Below, piece after piece: positions 1 to 8,490 of a DNA stretch of 64,000 nucleotides. Position 1 is the first letter of the stretch. Each line of letters opens with the position of its first letter. Position numbers and translations under genes: made by a program. The notes beneath the pieces were generated by a model. That model was given only the letters and a program-made list of their open reading frames with translations. It had not been told where the DNA came from and made no database searches. This DNA comes from CAIPBY01 sp041671305 (GTDB taxonomy: Bacteria; Patescibacteriota; Patescibacteriia; 2-01-FULL-39-33): assembly GCA_041671305.1 (NCBI GenBank), contig JBAZBX010000001.1, positions 1 through 64,000 on the forward strand. The letters run 5' to 3'.

Positions 1-538
1 CATTTAAGCTCTTGATGTAAGCCCAAATATGATTCCTGGTTTGCGGATCAAGCCCCAAAGTCGGCTCGTCAAGAAAAATTATGGCCGGATGATGAATGAG
101 CCCTCTGGCGATTTCCAAACGTCTTTTCATACCACCGGAGAATTCCTTGACCAAGCTTTTTTTGCGATCCCATAATTCTACGATCTTCATCAATTCTTCA
201 ATTCTTGCTCTTCTAATTTTCTTGGGCACGCCATAAAGCACGCCATGAAATTCCATATTCTCCCAGGCAGTCAATTCGTCATCCAAGCTCTGATCCTGAA
301 AAGTAATACCGAAAGACTTGCGAGCTTTGTCCTGATCAGTCAATGGATCAATGCCATTTATAAGTATGGCTCCGCTAGTCGGCTTGAGCAAAGTGGTGAG
401 CATCTTGATGGTAGTGGTCTTGCCGGCGCCATTGGGACCCAAGAAAGCAAAAACCTCTCCTTTGTTCACTTCAAAAGAGACATCGTCAACAGCCTTAAAC
501 TCGCCGAAAGTTTTGGTTAAATTAACTACTTTTATCAT
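1..538 (-). CDS. ABC transporter ATP-binding protein (C-terminus outside window)
   Basis: Nucleotide-binding subunit of an ABC transporter, probably of the ABC-2/DrrA type that pairs with a separate membrane permease. Reading from an ATG at 538, the protein shows Walker A GPNGAGKT (residues about 34-41), a Q-loop region (GITFQDQSLDDELTAWEN), the signature FSGGMKRR and Walker B IIFLDEPTLGLDP. About 179 codons are present before the window edge removes the C-terminal part, where the D-loop/H-loop and the partner permease gene would lie. No Shine-Dalgarno site is seen before the start, as for most core genes here. Family assignment is secure; the substrate cannot be told. Confidence 0.93.
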   Translation of the reverse strand, partial: MIKVVNLTKTFGEFKAVDDVSFEVNKGEVFAFLGPNGAGKTTTIKMLTTLLKPTSGAILINGIDPLTDQDKARKSFGITFQDQSLDDELTAWENMEFHGVLYGVPKKIRRARIEELMKIVELWDRKKSLVKEFSGGMKRRLEIARGLIHHPAIIFLDEPTLGLDPQTRNHIWAYIKSLN

Positions 539-713
539 ATGTTTAATTGATTATATTATAATACCATATTCTAAATATTCTGTTAAGTTTATTTAAGTTT
601 ATTGTATTAATTATTCATAATAGGTTATAATTTAAAGGTATTAATTATTCAAACCAAGCCATGTTGATAACTCAAACTACCAAAACCTGGTCTAGCTACA
701 TTCAAAAATTAAT

Positions 714-770
714 CTTTTGTTAATCAAAAGGCCTGCCGTAATCTTTGGCGAGCCTTTTGGGCTCTTTTTT
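714..770 (+). promoter_or_regulatory. attenuator-like leader of the queuosine-precursor transporter gene
   Basis: Three mutually exclusive stems can be drawn. CTTTTG (714-719) pairs with CAAAAG (725-730). CAAAAGGC (725-732) pairs with GCCTTTTG (752-759). GAGCC (750-754) pairs with GGCTC (760-764) and is followed by six T, an intrinsic terminator only 22 nt before the start codon at 793. This is the usual layout of a terminator/antiterminator switch. Just upstream, 691-700 reads TCTAGCTACA, like the loop of preQ1-I riboswitches, but I find no matching P1 stem. Ligand control by a queuosine precursor is therefore an inference. Confidence 0.5.
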
Positions 771-792
771 GTTTAACCAATTAACATTTACT

Positions 793-1455
793 ATGACCAA
801 CGAAAAATTTAATTTCAAAATAATTCTGGCTTTGACGTTTTATCTCGTCTCTCTTTTTGCCTCCAATACTCTGGGTCTGAAAATCATGCCTTTTTTATTT
901 GGCACTCATCTCTCTGTGGCGGTATTCTTCTACCCTTTTGTGTTTATGACCACCGATGTCATCGGACAAGTCTATGGCAAAAAAATGGCCAAGAGCTTCG
1001 TCTGGGCGGGATTTATTTCTATTCTAGTATTTATAATTTATTCGGTACTTTCCCTCGTTATGCCTTGGGCCAAAGAAGGGCTTTGGGCGCAAGACGGTTT
1101 CAATACGATTTTTGCCGTTTCTTTTCGTATGTCTATTGCCTCACTTCTGGCCTATATCTTGGCCGAATATCAAGACGTCATCTCCTTCTTCTATTTCCGA
1201 AAGAAATTAAAAGGCCGTGCTTTCTGGCTCACCTCAAATTTATCTAATTTATGGTCGCAATTGATTGATACTATAATTTTTATGGCCGTAGCTTTCCTGG
1301 GCGTTTACTCCATCCCCACACTCATTATGATGAGTATTCCCTGGTATCTGTTTAAAATTTTAATGGGCGTGCTCTACACTCCCCTTTCATATATTGGAAT
1401 TAAATTACTCAAAGATGATAACCAAACCACTCAAAACGAGACTCTTTCAGCCTAA
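793..1455 (+). CDS. yhhQ: queuosine precursor transporter (VUT/YhhQ family)
   Basis: Membrane protein of the YhhQ/QPTR family, which imports queuosine precursors such as preQ0, preQ1 or queuine for tRNA modification. About six hydrophobic segments are visible, with family-like stretches FASNTLGLKI near the N-terminus, DVIGQVYG, and a C-terminal region with SQLIDTIIF, where family members carry a conserved SQ-D signature. The ATG at 793 is preferred over an alternative start at 745, because the terminator hairpin at 750-770 would otherwise be translated. The length of 220 residues is normal. It fits the tgt gene at 8990-10114: together they suggest queuosine salvage without local de novo synthesis genes. 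The next gene overlaps its 3' end by 41 nt. Confidence 0.85.
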   Translation: MTNEKFNFKIILALTFYLVSLFASNTLGLKIMPFLFGTHLSVAVFFYPFVFMTTDVIGQVYGKKMAKSFVWAGFISILVFIIYSVLSLVMPWAKEGLWAQDGFNTIFAVSFRMSIASLLAYILAEYQDVISFFYFRKKLKGRAFWLTSNLSNLWSQLIDTIIFMAVAFLGVYSIPTLIMMSIPWYLFKILMGVLYTPLSYIGIKLLKDDNQTTQNETLSA

Positions 1456-2119
1456 TGAAAAACTGCTCCCATTTATAGACGAATACTTGCCGAAAATCAA
1501 AGAGGATTCGGTAGTTGTGGTAACTTCAAAAATCGTGGCTCTCTCTGAGGGACGATTTGTAGACAAGACAGATGAAGAAACCAAAGCGAGAATTATCCAA
1601 CAAGAAAGCCAATTTGTCTTGCAAACCAAATATGTCTGCCTGACCATCAAAGATGGAATTGTCATGGCCAATGCCGGAGTGGATGAAAGCAACGCCAATG
1701 GCAAGATAATTCTACTTCCCCGAGACAGTTTTGAGTCGGCTAAAAAAATTAAAAATTATCTTCGTAAAAAGCATGGAATTACAAATCTTGGTGTAATTAT
1801 TACCGATAGCCGTTGCCTGCCACTAAGATCTGGGATAACCGGGGTGGCCCTCGGATATGCGGGATTTAAGGGTTTGAAGGATTATACGGATAAATCTGAT
1901 ATCTTCGGCCGGCCGTTTCACTTTTCCAGAGTTGATGTGGCGGACAGTTTAGCCACCTCAGCCGTGCTGTGCATGGGCGAAGGCAATGAGAGGTGTCCTC
2001 TCGCGCTTATCACAAACGCACCGGTTGAGTTCTGCAACAGAATTAATAAAAATGAATTACGTATTGATATTGAAGATGATATTTATGGTCCGATGTTTGA
2101 AGCGGTGAGGAAGAAATAA
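1415..2119 (+). CDS. coenzyme F420:L-glutamate ligase-like protein (CofE fold)
   Basis: Member of the CofE/FbiB-type gamma-glutamyl ligase family (PF01996). Supporting stretches are VVVVTSKIVALSEGR, DESN followed by ILLPRDSFESA, ITDSRCLPLRSG, GYAGFKGLKDY and the C-terminal DSLATSAVLCMGEG, all in family order. The ATG at 1415 is chosen; an in-frame ATG at 1394 would add seven residues. It overlaps the end of the transporter gene by 41 nt, so the two are probably co-transcribed. Bona fide CofE adds glutamates to coenzyme F420, but no other F420 gene is present here. In CPR genomes such orphans may act on another acid-containing substrate, so the function is only a family-level call. Confidence 0.8.
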   Translation: MITKPLKTRLFQPNEKLLPFIDEYLPKIKEDSVVVVTSKIVALSEGRFVDKTDEETKARIIQQESQFVLQTKYVCLTIKDGIVMANAGVDESNANGKIILLPRDSFESAKKIKNYLRKKHGITNLGVIITDSRCLPLRSGITGVALGYAGFKGLKDYTDKSDIFGRPFHFSRVDVADSLATSAVLCMGEGNERCPLALITNAPVEFCNRINKNELRIDIEDDIYGPMFEAVRKK

Positions 2120-2137
2120 ATTTTAGACAAAATGAAA

Positions 2138-2170
2138 ACGCCGCAGACTCCTTTCTAAGAGCTGCGGCGT
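2138..2170 (-). terminator. intrinsic terminator after the lipoprotein gene
   Basis: A perfect 9-bp stem (ACGCCGCAG with CTGCGGCGT). On the minus strand it is followed by TTTTCATTTTG. It lies between the convergent ends of the CofE-like gene and the lipoprotein gene and may act on both. Confidence 0.75.
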
Positions 2171-2193
2171 GTGTTGTGTGTTTGAATATGGAC

Positions 2194-3843
2194 TTACTCG
2201 GCCAGAATGCCAATACTGCGGATTAAGTATGGGCTACCCGGCAAATAGGTGAATGGGCTGACCAATGGGTTATACCACGGGTCAACCGCCCACAAGGGAT
2301 TCACATCAACCAGGCTCGTGGACAAGTCAACGTTTCCCGGCTTCATGTTGTTGTAGAACCCGCAGTTGCTGACGATCGGCTCGCCAGCATCAAAACATAT
2401 GGCGTAGAGATTTCTCTCAAATACCGTGTTCCGGATTGAACAACTTTCCGGGTTGCCATGAAGAAACTGCACCCCAACGTAGTTGCCGGACATGACCACG
2501 GATTGATTTATCTCTACCGAGTCAACATAATCCGCGATTATTGCGTCCTTCCAGCTCACTACGACGCAGTCGTTGATATGCAAATACCCCTCTCCACCCA
2601 AAAACAGCGCTGTGCTGGGAAACCCATCCTCCGGGAAAGTGGCCTGATCCTGAACCAGGAAAAGGTTTTCCAGGGTTAAACCATTTGCATAGCCACCCTT
2701 AGCATCCCCTTTTCCCATCGCCGGAGAAAACGTGGTCATCCGAATGCAACCATGAAGGCGTGACTCTATGCCTTCCCCGCGAATGGAGATTCTGGAGTTT
2801 GCCGGCAGATAGAGAGCTGGATTTCCCGGATAGAAATCGCCCTTGGGAACATATACTTCAACTTCCGAGCCAGCGTTAAAGATCGCATTCGGCAAGTCCC
2901 AAGCGTTGTCCACGATTTCGCCGTTGACGAGAATGTGGGTCATAAAGGCAAAAGCTGGACTTACTTCAAGGCTGCCGATGTTGCTGGAGGGCGCGTAGTC
3001 CGCGAAGACTCCGCGACCATAGTCCTCGGCTATGTCTATGGGAAGATCCATGGCGTAGGGGTTACCCGTCGCAGGATCTTTGATGACCCGACCGAGATCG
3101 TCAAGGAAGACCAAGACACCACCAGTGAATTGCACCTGGCCATTCAGCGAAAAATGAGTTAGGCCATCCTGCCCCAAGAAGCACGACGTGCTCTGGGGAT
3201 AGAAAGCCGAGATCAGTTCCACACTGCTGGGTACCAAGCCTGTCGGCAGGTTACCAACATGGCACTCAATCCAATATCCATCAAGGAAGTTAAATTCCAC
3301 CTGAGTGGAGTTCTGTCCCGATTGGATCGTGACCAAGCCGCCCGCTGGCTTACCAGAAAACAACAAGTACCCGTTGAAATAAATAGCGACATACAGGTCA
3401 TATACCCCGACAGGTATGTAAGTGTCGCTATCTCGGCTGTCCAGGAATGCATATCCCTCCTTCATACCCGAGCAGAAAGTAATCGCCGCGCCACCGCCTT
3501 TGCCGGACGGATATAAATAAGCGCAAACGCTGTCCGCCTCAAGTATGAAGGCTTGCCCAATGTGAATCAGTTCCTCGTTGCTGATGGCCTTGACCGATTT
3601 TCCGGTTTTGGCCGCCTGCAAATCAAGGTAACGCTGGCCGATCAAAGCCAGCTCCTCGTCGCTGAACGCCGACTTGGAACCGTCGCCGAGCAAGTCAATC
3701 GGCATCGCGAAATACCCACTGGTCTCCGCCACAGGCGGATTATCCACCGGCGGATCCACAGGCAAATCCGGGCAACCCGTCATCAGCATGGAACCAGCGA
3801 CCAAAACCATCGCCACGATCGTCAAACCTTGCATCTTCTTCAT
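2194..3843 (-). CDS. predicted lipoprotein with right-handed beta-helix domain
   Basis: The start at 3843 gives a 549-residue protein with a lipoprotein signal: MKK, a hydrophobic stretch, and lipobox LMTGC with Cys at residue 24, followed by a Pro/Asp-rich linker. An upstream in-frame start at 3918 would add 25 residues and spoil the signal peptide. The second half has repeated short strands (RISIRGEGI, LTLENLFLV, GYLHINDCVVV, VEINQSVVM, CSIRNTVFE, PIVSNCGFY) typical of parallel beta-helix proteins, so a surface carbohydrate-binding or lyase-like role is possible. No catalytic residues could be identified. The gene is clearly richer in GC than its neighbours and has its own consensus promoter and terminator. 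Surface lipoprotein is well supported; the function is unknown. Confidence 0.7.
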   Translation of the reverse strand: MKKMQGLTIVAMVLVAGSMLMTGCPDLPVDPPVDNPPVAETSGYFAMPIDLLGDGSKSAFSDEELALIGQRYLDLQAAKTGKSVKAISNEELIHIGQAFILEADSVCAYLYPSGKGGGAAITFCSGMKEGYAFLDSRDSDTYIPVGVYDLYVAIYFNGYLLFSGKPAGGLVTIQSGQNSTQVEFNFLDGYWIECHVGNLPTGLVPSSVELISAFYPQSTSCFLGQDGLTHFSLNGQVQFTGGVLVFLDDLGRVIKDPATGNPYAMDLPIDIAEDYGRGVFADYAPSSNIGSLEVSPAFAFMTHILVNGEIVDNAWDLPNAIFNAGSEVEVYVPKGDFYPGNPALYLPANSRISIRGEGIESRLHGCIRMTTFSPAMGKGDAKGGYANGLTLENLFLVQDQATFPEDGFPSTALFLGGEGYLHINDCVVVSWKDAIIADYVDSVEINQSVVMSGNYVGVQFLHGNPESCSIRNTVFERNLYAICFDAGEPIVSNCGFYNNMKPGNVDLSTSLVDVNPLWAVDPWYNPLVSPFTYLPGSPYLIRSIGILAE

Positions 3844-4007
3844 CTTCCTGTCCTCGGCTACCGCTCTTAAACGGTCGCCATTGCGTGTTGACCCCTCTCT
3901 GGGATCATTTTCTCCCAAACAAAATCACGAACAGCACAACAGCGTGCTAGTCGCGATAAATTTGCTTTATATTCAAACTTATTCTTCTTTCAAAGAACTA
4001 AGCTTAG

Positions 4008-4036
4008 ATTGTAGCATATTTGACATATTTTGTCAA
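4008..4036 (-). promoter_or_regulatory. sigma70-type promoter of the lipoprotein gene
   Basis: On the minus strand TTGACA (4036-4031), a 17-bp spacer and TACAAT (4013-4008). The predicted start near 4001 leaves a leader of about 160 nt before the ATG at 3843. Apart from this promoter the 3844-4079 gap shows nothing further. Confidence 0.7.
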
Positions 4037-4079
4037 GTATTTTGCTAATTTTGGTTAAAAAGTATTTAAATTTAGATAA

Positions 4080-4118
4080 AATAAAAAGACCGGACCAAGG
4101 GGAAATTCCTCGGGCCGG
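4080..4118 (-). terminator. intrinsic terminator after the Cys-rich small gene
   Basis: GC-rich inverted repeat 4090-4118 (CCGG..CC..GAGG pairing with CC..GG..CCGG), followed on the minus strand by CTTTTTATTTT. Confidence 0.65.
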
Positions 4119-4149
4119 AAACGGACTCAACTGTAACGACGGACGGTTG

Positions 4150-4338
4150 TCAGCAGGTACGCTGATGCTCCAGTATGTCTTCCTGGCCTTGCAAGATAGC
4201 TTCCAAGCTTCCGCTATCTCCACCGTCCAGACCACCGGTTTCGCCATCTCGTGACTTTTTGTCACACCCACACTCTTGGCCACACCCGCGACACTTGGCA
4301 GTATCTTTAACCACCACACTGTTAGCCATCCCACTCAT
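4150..4338 (-). CDS. small Cys-rich protein of unknown function
   Basis: A 62-residue ORF starting at the ATG at 4338, preceded at good spacing by AAGGG. A longer frame starting at 4434 has no ribosome site and is not favoured. The protein has the cluster CRGCGQECGCDKK (C-x2-C-x3-C-x-C), which could hold a metal, then a Gly/Asp-rich linker and an acidic helix (LEAILQGQEDILEHQ). It is a single-gene unit with its own terminator and has higher GC than the surroundings. I recognise no family. The SD, terminator and composition support a real gene. Confidence 0.5.
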   Translation of the reverse strand: MSGMANSVVVKDTAKCRGCGQECGCDKKSRDGETGGLDGGDSGSLEAILQGQEDILEHQRTC

Positions 4339-4449
4339 AATTCTACCCTTCCTGTTGCGCCGGATTCCAATAATCCGGACTAGGTTGACCGACAAAACCG
4401 ACAAAACGAACTTTTTTAATCCTATCAATTCCAAAATATTTTGTCAAAC

Positions 4450-4479
4450 AAAAAACCGTCCCAATCGGGACGATTTTTT
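4450..4479. terminator. bidirectional intrinsic terminator downstream of ppdK
   Basis: CGTCCC/GGGACG stem (4457-4472) flanked by A-run and T-run, able to terminate in both directions. It lies directly after the ppdK stop codon. Confidence 0.8.
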
Positions 4480-4496
4480 GTTTTAACTGGATATAC

Positions 4497-7157
4497 TTAT
4501 TTCTTCATTCTTTCTTTTACAGCAGCTTGAGCAGCGGCAAGTCTGGCAATAGGCACTCTAAATGGTGAGCAAGAAACATAGTTGAAACCCTCTCTGTGGC
4601 AGAATTCCACAGTCTTTGGTTCACCACCATGCTCTCCACAAATACCAATCTTGAGATCACCTTTGACACTTCTGCCCTTCTTGATAGCAATTCTAATTAA
4701 TTCACCAATACCTTCCTGATCAAGTACTTCAAATGGATCATATTCAAAAATATTTTGAGAGACATATTCCTTTAGGAATTTACCGGCATCATCACGAGAA
4801 AGACCAGCGCCCATCTGAGTCAAATCATTGGTACCGAAGGAGAAGAACTCGGCTCCAGCTTCTACAATCTTGTCAGCTACGAGAGCGGCTCTAGGAACTT
4901 CAATCATAGTACCAACTTTGTAAGCGATAGTAACTCCGGCTTCTTTCATCTTGGTTTCTACAATTTCAATTATTCTATCTTTAATAATAGAAAACTCTTT
5001 GGTGGTAGCGACCAGAGGAATCATAATTTCCGGCTTGACTGGAGTGGATCTGCCACAGGAATTACAAGGTTTGGAAACTTCAATTGCAGCTTCAATAATA
5101 GCAGTTACTTGCATATCATAAATTTCCGGATAAGTGATAGCCAATCTGCAACCACGATGACCAAGCATAGGATTGAATTCATGTAATTCAGAAATCTTGG
5201 CCTTCAAAGTTCCGGTATCAACTTGCATTTCTCTAGCTAAGTCAAAGATATCCTTCTCAGCTGTTGGCAAAAATTCATGTAGCGGTGGATCAAGCAATCT
5301 GATAGTTACAGCAAATCCATCCATGGCCTGGAATAATCCGATAAAATCTTCTCTTTGATATGGAAGTAATTTGGCCAAAGCTTTCTTCCGACCTTCAATG
5401 TCAGCAGAAAGGATCATTTCTCTGACGGCTTTAATTCTCTCGCCATCAAAGAACATATGCTCTGTTCGGCAAAGTCCGATACCTTCGGCTCCGAAATTTC
5501 TGGCTACTTTGGCATCATGAGGTGTATCAGCATTGGTTCTGACACCAATCTTTCTAACTTCATCTGCCCAAGACATAAGAGTTCCAAAAGCACCAGACAA
5601 TTCAGGATCCTGAGTGGCTAGCTTACCTACATAAACTTTTCCTAGCGATCCATCAAGACTGATAAAATCACCTTCGTTAACTTCAACACCAGAGGCTTTG
5701 ATGGTAAATTTTTTGGCTTTTTCATCAATAATAATATCTCCGCAACCGGCGACACAGCAAGTTCCCATTCCACGAGCGACTACTGCAGCGTGTGAAGTCA
5801 TACCGCCACGAGCTGTCAAAATTCCTTTTGAGCTATGCATACCGTCAATATCTTCAGGAGAAGTTTCAATTCTGACAAGAATTACATCCATTCCTGATTG
5901 TGCCTTAGCATAAGCATCGGCGGCGGTAAACGCAACCTGACCGACAGCAGCTCCAGGAGAAGCTGGAAGTCCAGAAGCTACTGCTTCGGCTTCTTTCTGA
6001 ATCTTAGGATCAAACTGTTTGTGGAGTAGTTGGTTTAATTGATTTGGATCAACTCTAAGGATAGCTTCATCTTTGGTAAGCATGCCTTCAGAAACCATTT
6101 CTACGGCAATTCTTACAGCAGCAGCGGCAGTTCTCTTTCCGCTTCTGGCTTGAAGTATAAACAATCTGCCTTCCTGGATAGTAAATTCCATATCCTGCAT
6201 GTCTCTGTAATGCTTTTCTACTCTATCGCAAGTCTCCACCAATTCTCTATATACCTCAGGCATGATGCTTTCTAAGTGAGTTACTGGCTGAGGAGTTCTG
6301 ATTCCAGCTACCACGTCTTCGCCTTGGGCATTCATCAAATATTCGCCATAGAATAAATTTTCTCCGGTGGAAGGATTCCTAGTGAAGCAAACACCGGTTC
6401 CTGAGCTATCGCCCAAATTTCCAAATACCATGGCTTGAATATTTACAGCCGTACCGCGAAGCCCCTTAATGCCATTAATTTCTCTATATCTGATAGCGCG
6501 ATAATTGTTCCAAGAATTAAACACAGCATCAATAGCCAACTTGAGCTGAATCAAAGGATCCTGCGGAAAATCAATTCCTTTTACTTCCTTAATTACGGCC
6601 TTGTATTTTTTGACTATCTCTTGCAAATCTTCAACGGTCAAATCATTATCAATTTTGGCGCCTCTGATACGTTTGGCCTCTTCCAAAATTTCTTCAAATT
6701 TTTCAGATTCAACTTCCAAAACCACATCACCAAACATTTGAATCAATCTGCGATATGAATCCCAAGCAAAACGAGTATTACCTGATTTAGCAGCCAAACC
6801 TAGTACAGACTGGTCATTAAGACCGAGATTCAAAATAGTATCCATCATGCCAGGCATAGATGCGGCAGCACCGGATCTAACTGAAACAAGTAAAGGATCA
6901 CTGGCATCACCCAATTTTCTTCCCATTTTTCTCTCCAATTCGTTAAGTTTAGTATTTATCTGCTCTTTGGATTCCGCAGGGTAAACCTTGCCGTTTTGAT
7001 GATAGACATCGCAAACCTCGGTGGTAATGGTAAAGCCTGGAGGAACATTGATTCCCAAGCTGCTCATTTCAGCCAGGTTTGCGCCCTTTCCTCCCAAAAT
7101 TTCTTTCATATCCTTGTTGCCTTCTTCAAAGGCGTAGACGTACTTCTTTTCTGACAT
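4497..7157 (-). CDS. ppdK: pyruvate, phosphate dikinase
   Basis: Cytosolic enzyme interconverting pyruvate + ATP + Pi with PEP + AMP + PPi. At 886 residues it is full length. The order is N-terminal ATP-grasp (GGKGANLAEM, SVRSGAAASMPGMMDTILN, SGTGVCFTRNPSTGE), the swivelling phosphohistidine domain (GGMTSHAAVVARG, catalytic His about 456), and the C-terminal PEP/pyruvate barrel (GLCRTEHMFF, SFGTNDLTQM, GICGEHGG). All key motifs are intact. With ADP-forming acetate-CoA ligase (28719-30803) it fits a fermentative metabolism, where PPi-linked pyruvate formation spares ATP; that is inference. The start ATG follows an A/T-rich leader without SD. Confidence 0.97.
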   Translation of the reverse strand: MSEKKYVYAFEEGNKDMKEILGGKGANLAEMSSLGINVPPGFTITTEVCDVYHQNGKVYPAESKEQINTKLNELERKMGRKLGDASDPLLVSVRSGAAASMPGMMDTILNLGLNDQSVLGLAAKSGNTRFAWDSYRRLIQMFGDVVLEVESEKFEEILEEAKRIRGAKIDNDLTVEDLQEIVKKYKAVIKEVKGIDFPQDPLIQLKLAIDAVFNSWNNYRAIRYREINGIKGLRGTAVNIQAMVFGNLGDSSGTGVCFTRNPSTGENLFYGEYLMNAQGEDVVAGIRTPQPVTHLESIMPEVYRELVETCDRVEKHYRDMQDMEFTIQEGRLFILQARSGKRTAAAAVRIAVEMVSEGMLTKDEAILRVDPNQLNQLLHKQFDPKIQKEAEAVASGLPASPGAAVGQVAFTAADAYAKAQSGMDVILVRIETSPEDIDGMHSSKGILTARGGMTSHAAVVARGMGTCCVAGCGDIIIDEKAKKFTIKASGVEVNEGDFISLDGSLGKVYVGKLATQDPELSGAFGTLMSWADEVRKIGVRTNADTPHDAKVARNFGAEGIGLCRTEHMFFDGERIKAVREMILSADIEGRKKALAKLLPYQREDFIGLFQAMDGFAVTIRLLDPPLHEFLPTAEKDIFDLAREMQVDTGTLKAKISELHEFNPMLGHRGCRLAITYPEIYDMQVTAIIEAAIEVSKPCNSCGRSTPVKPEIMIPLVATTKEFSIIKDRIIEIVETKMKEAGVTIAYKVGTMIEVPRAALVADKIVEAGAEFFSFGTNDLTQMGAGLSRDDAGKFLKEYVSQNIFEYDPFEVLDQEGIGELIRIAIKKGRSVKGDLKIGICGEHGGEPKTVEFCHREGFNYVSCSPFRVPIARLAAAQAAVKERMKK

Positions 7158-7197
7158 AGTTTTATTTTTATTTTATTTATGTTGAAATTAATGAATT

Positions 7198-7381
7198 GTC
7201 ATTCCGACCGGAATCCGGTAATCCGGATGTAGTGGAGGAATCTCTTTTAATCAGAATTATGATGATTAAATATTTTAGAAAGCTTATTCTATGCTTATAT
7301 TGTTCCTAATTACTCAAATACAATTTCTCTTGGTCAAAAGCGATTCCTCCACTCGCCCTTGAGGTCTCGGTCGGAATGACA
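7198..7381. repeat. MITE-like element with inverted ends (TGTCATTCCGACCG)
   Basis: Termini TGTCATTCCGACCG (7198-7211) and CGGTCGGAATGACA (7368-7381) are perfect inverted repeats. A second inner pair is GTGGAGGAATC / GATTCCTCCAC. The 290-bp gap between ppdK and the kinase gene holds little else. Related ends recur at 26775-26820, and a sister family with TGTCATCCCGAG / GCAATGACA ends occurs at 20815, 32764 and 60771. Confidence 0.7.
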
Positions 7382-7401
7382 CACAAACACATGAAATAAA
7401 A

Positions 7402-7462
7402 AACAGACCCAAATATGCTTTAAGTCCGTAACCTTCCTTTCGGACCTTTATCTCCCAATCTG
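7402..7462 (-). terminator. probable terminator overlapping the end of the PfkB-family gene
   Basis: On the minus strand ACAGA..TCTGT encloses GTCCG/CGGAC (7424-7445) and is followed by TTTTTTATTT. The stem begins inside the last codons of the kinase gene. Confidence 0.45.
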
Positions 7463-8401
7463 TTTTGAGTTAAGCAGCCCTTTTTGAGCTCCTATATGTC
7501 CTACCACTGAAGCGGAATTTTTTATCCCCCACTCCAATGACTCTTTGATATTTTTACCACAAATAAATGCGGAAGTCAAGGCACTACCGAATGCATCTCC
7601 GACCCCAATAGTATTGACCGCTTTGGTCGATTTTGCCCTGATAAAATAGTACTTTTTTCCATCATAAGCATAGGCGCCACGCTTCCCGTCAGTAATAACT
7701 ACCAACTTTGGACCTAGCGAAAAGATGTGAGTCAGAAGTCCTTTGATATCTTTGAGCTTACGGAACTCCATGGCCTCCTCATGATTAACCATAAAAATCT
7801 TAATGTGTGGCAAATACTTCTTCAACTTAGGTAATTCTGCTAATTGTTTAGCTCCAGGATTCCAGACAATGTTCTTTTTTGATTTAACAACTTCATCCAT
7901 GATTTCTTCCCAATTATCTTTGGGCAGTGACGTGACATAAAACCAGTCGGCGTTTAGCTTTCCGGCAGATAAATCTTTTTTGGATAATTCATCATTGGCG
8001 CCACGATACAGGAAAGCGACGTGCTCTTTGGCTTCATTGTTGACCGTAAGAATTACCGAGAAGCCGGTATTAACTTTGGCATCAACCTTTACCAATGTTG
8101 TGTCAACTTTATTTTCTTTGAAATTTTTGATGATAGCCAAACCGTTATCGTCATGACCGACACGACAAACAATCGCAGATTTGAGTCCCAACTTAGCAAA
8201 AGATACAGCCGCATTGGATGCTCCTCCTCCGCAATCAAAATAAATCCGATCGGCGGAGATCTTGGCGCCATATTCAAAAGCCAGAAGCTTTTGCTTGGTC
8301 ATATTGCCGGTGGAAATAAGCTCGCCTTCTTTGGAATAAAACAAAATATCCCTGGTAGCGCCACCGATAGCTATAACATCAAATTTGGTAGTCTTTTTCA
8401 T
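7448..8401 (-). CDS. PfkB-family carbohydrate/nucleoside kinase
   Basis: Ribokinase-fold kinase of 317 residues. The N-terminus DVIAIGGATRDILFY is the usual first strand. GGGASNAAVSFAKLG is the substrate-binding glycine motif (PfkB signature 1 region). NTIGVGDAFGSAL near the C-terminus contains the GxGD anion hole and catalytic Asp (signature 2). The family phosphorylates sugars, nucleosides or fructose-6-phosphate; the substrate is not evident here. A TATAAT box (8411-8416) lies only nine bases before the ATG, so the mRNA is probably leaderless. The AT-rich codon use matches the core genes. Confidence 0.88.
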   Translation of the reverse strand: MKKTTKFDVIAIGGATRDILFYSKEGELISTGNMTKQKLLAFEYGAKISADRIYFDCGGGASNAAVSFAKLGLKSAIVCRVGHDDNGLAIIKNFKENKVDTTLVKVDAKVNTGFSVILTVNNEAKEHVAFLYRGANDELSKKDLSAGKLNADWFYVTSLPKDNWEEIMDEVVKSKKNIVWNPGAKQLAELPKLKKYLPHIKIFMVNHEEAMEFRKLKDIKGLLTHIFSLGPKLVVITDGKRGAYAYDGKKYYFIRAKSTKAVNTIGVGDAFGSALTSAFICGKNIKESLEWGIKNSASVVGHIGAQKGLLNSKQIGR

Positions 8402-8441
8402 ATGCCTTAATTATAGCAATAAATTAATCTAAATAAAATAG

Positions 8442-8471
8442 CCCGCACACGATATACGAATCGCGCGCGGG
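8442..8471 (-). terminator. terminator after the small gene at 8491-8775
   Basis: 12-bp stem with two G-U pairs (CCCGC... / ...GCGGG), followed on the minus strand by CTATTTTATTT. Confidence 0.6.
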
Positions 8472-8490
8472 ACTGGACTGACTTGGGGGA

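Noticed and set aside
680..710. preQ1-I riboswitch aptamer upstream of the queuosine-precursor transporter
   Set aside because: The TCTAGCTACA loop is suggestive, but the P1 stem cannot be formed with the flanking bases, so only the terminator/antiterminator part is annotated.
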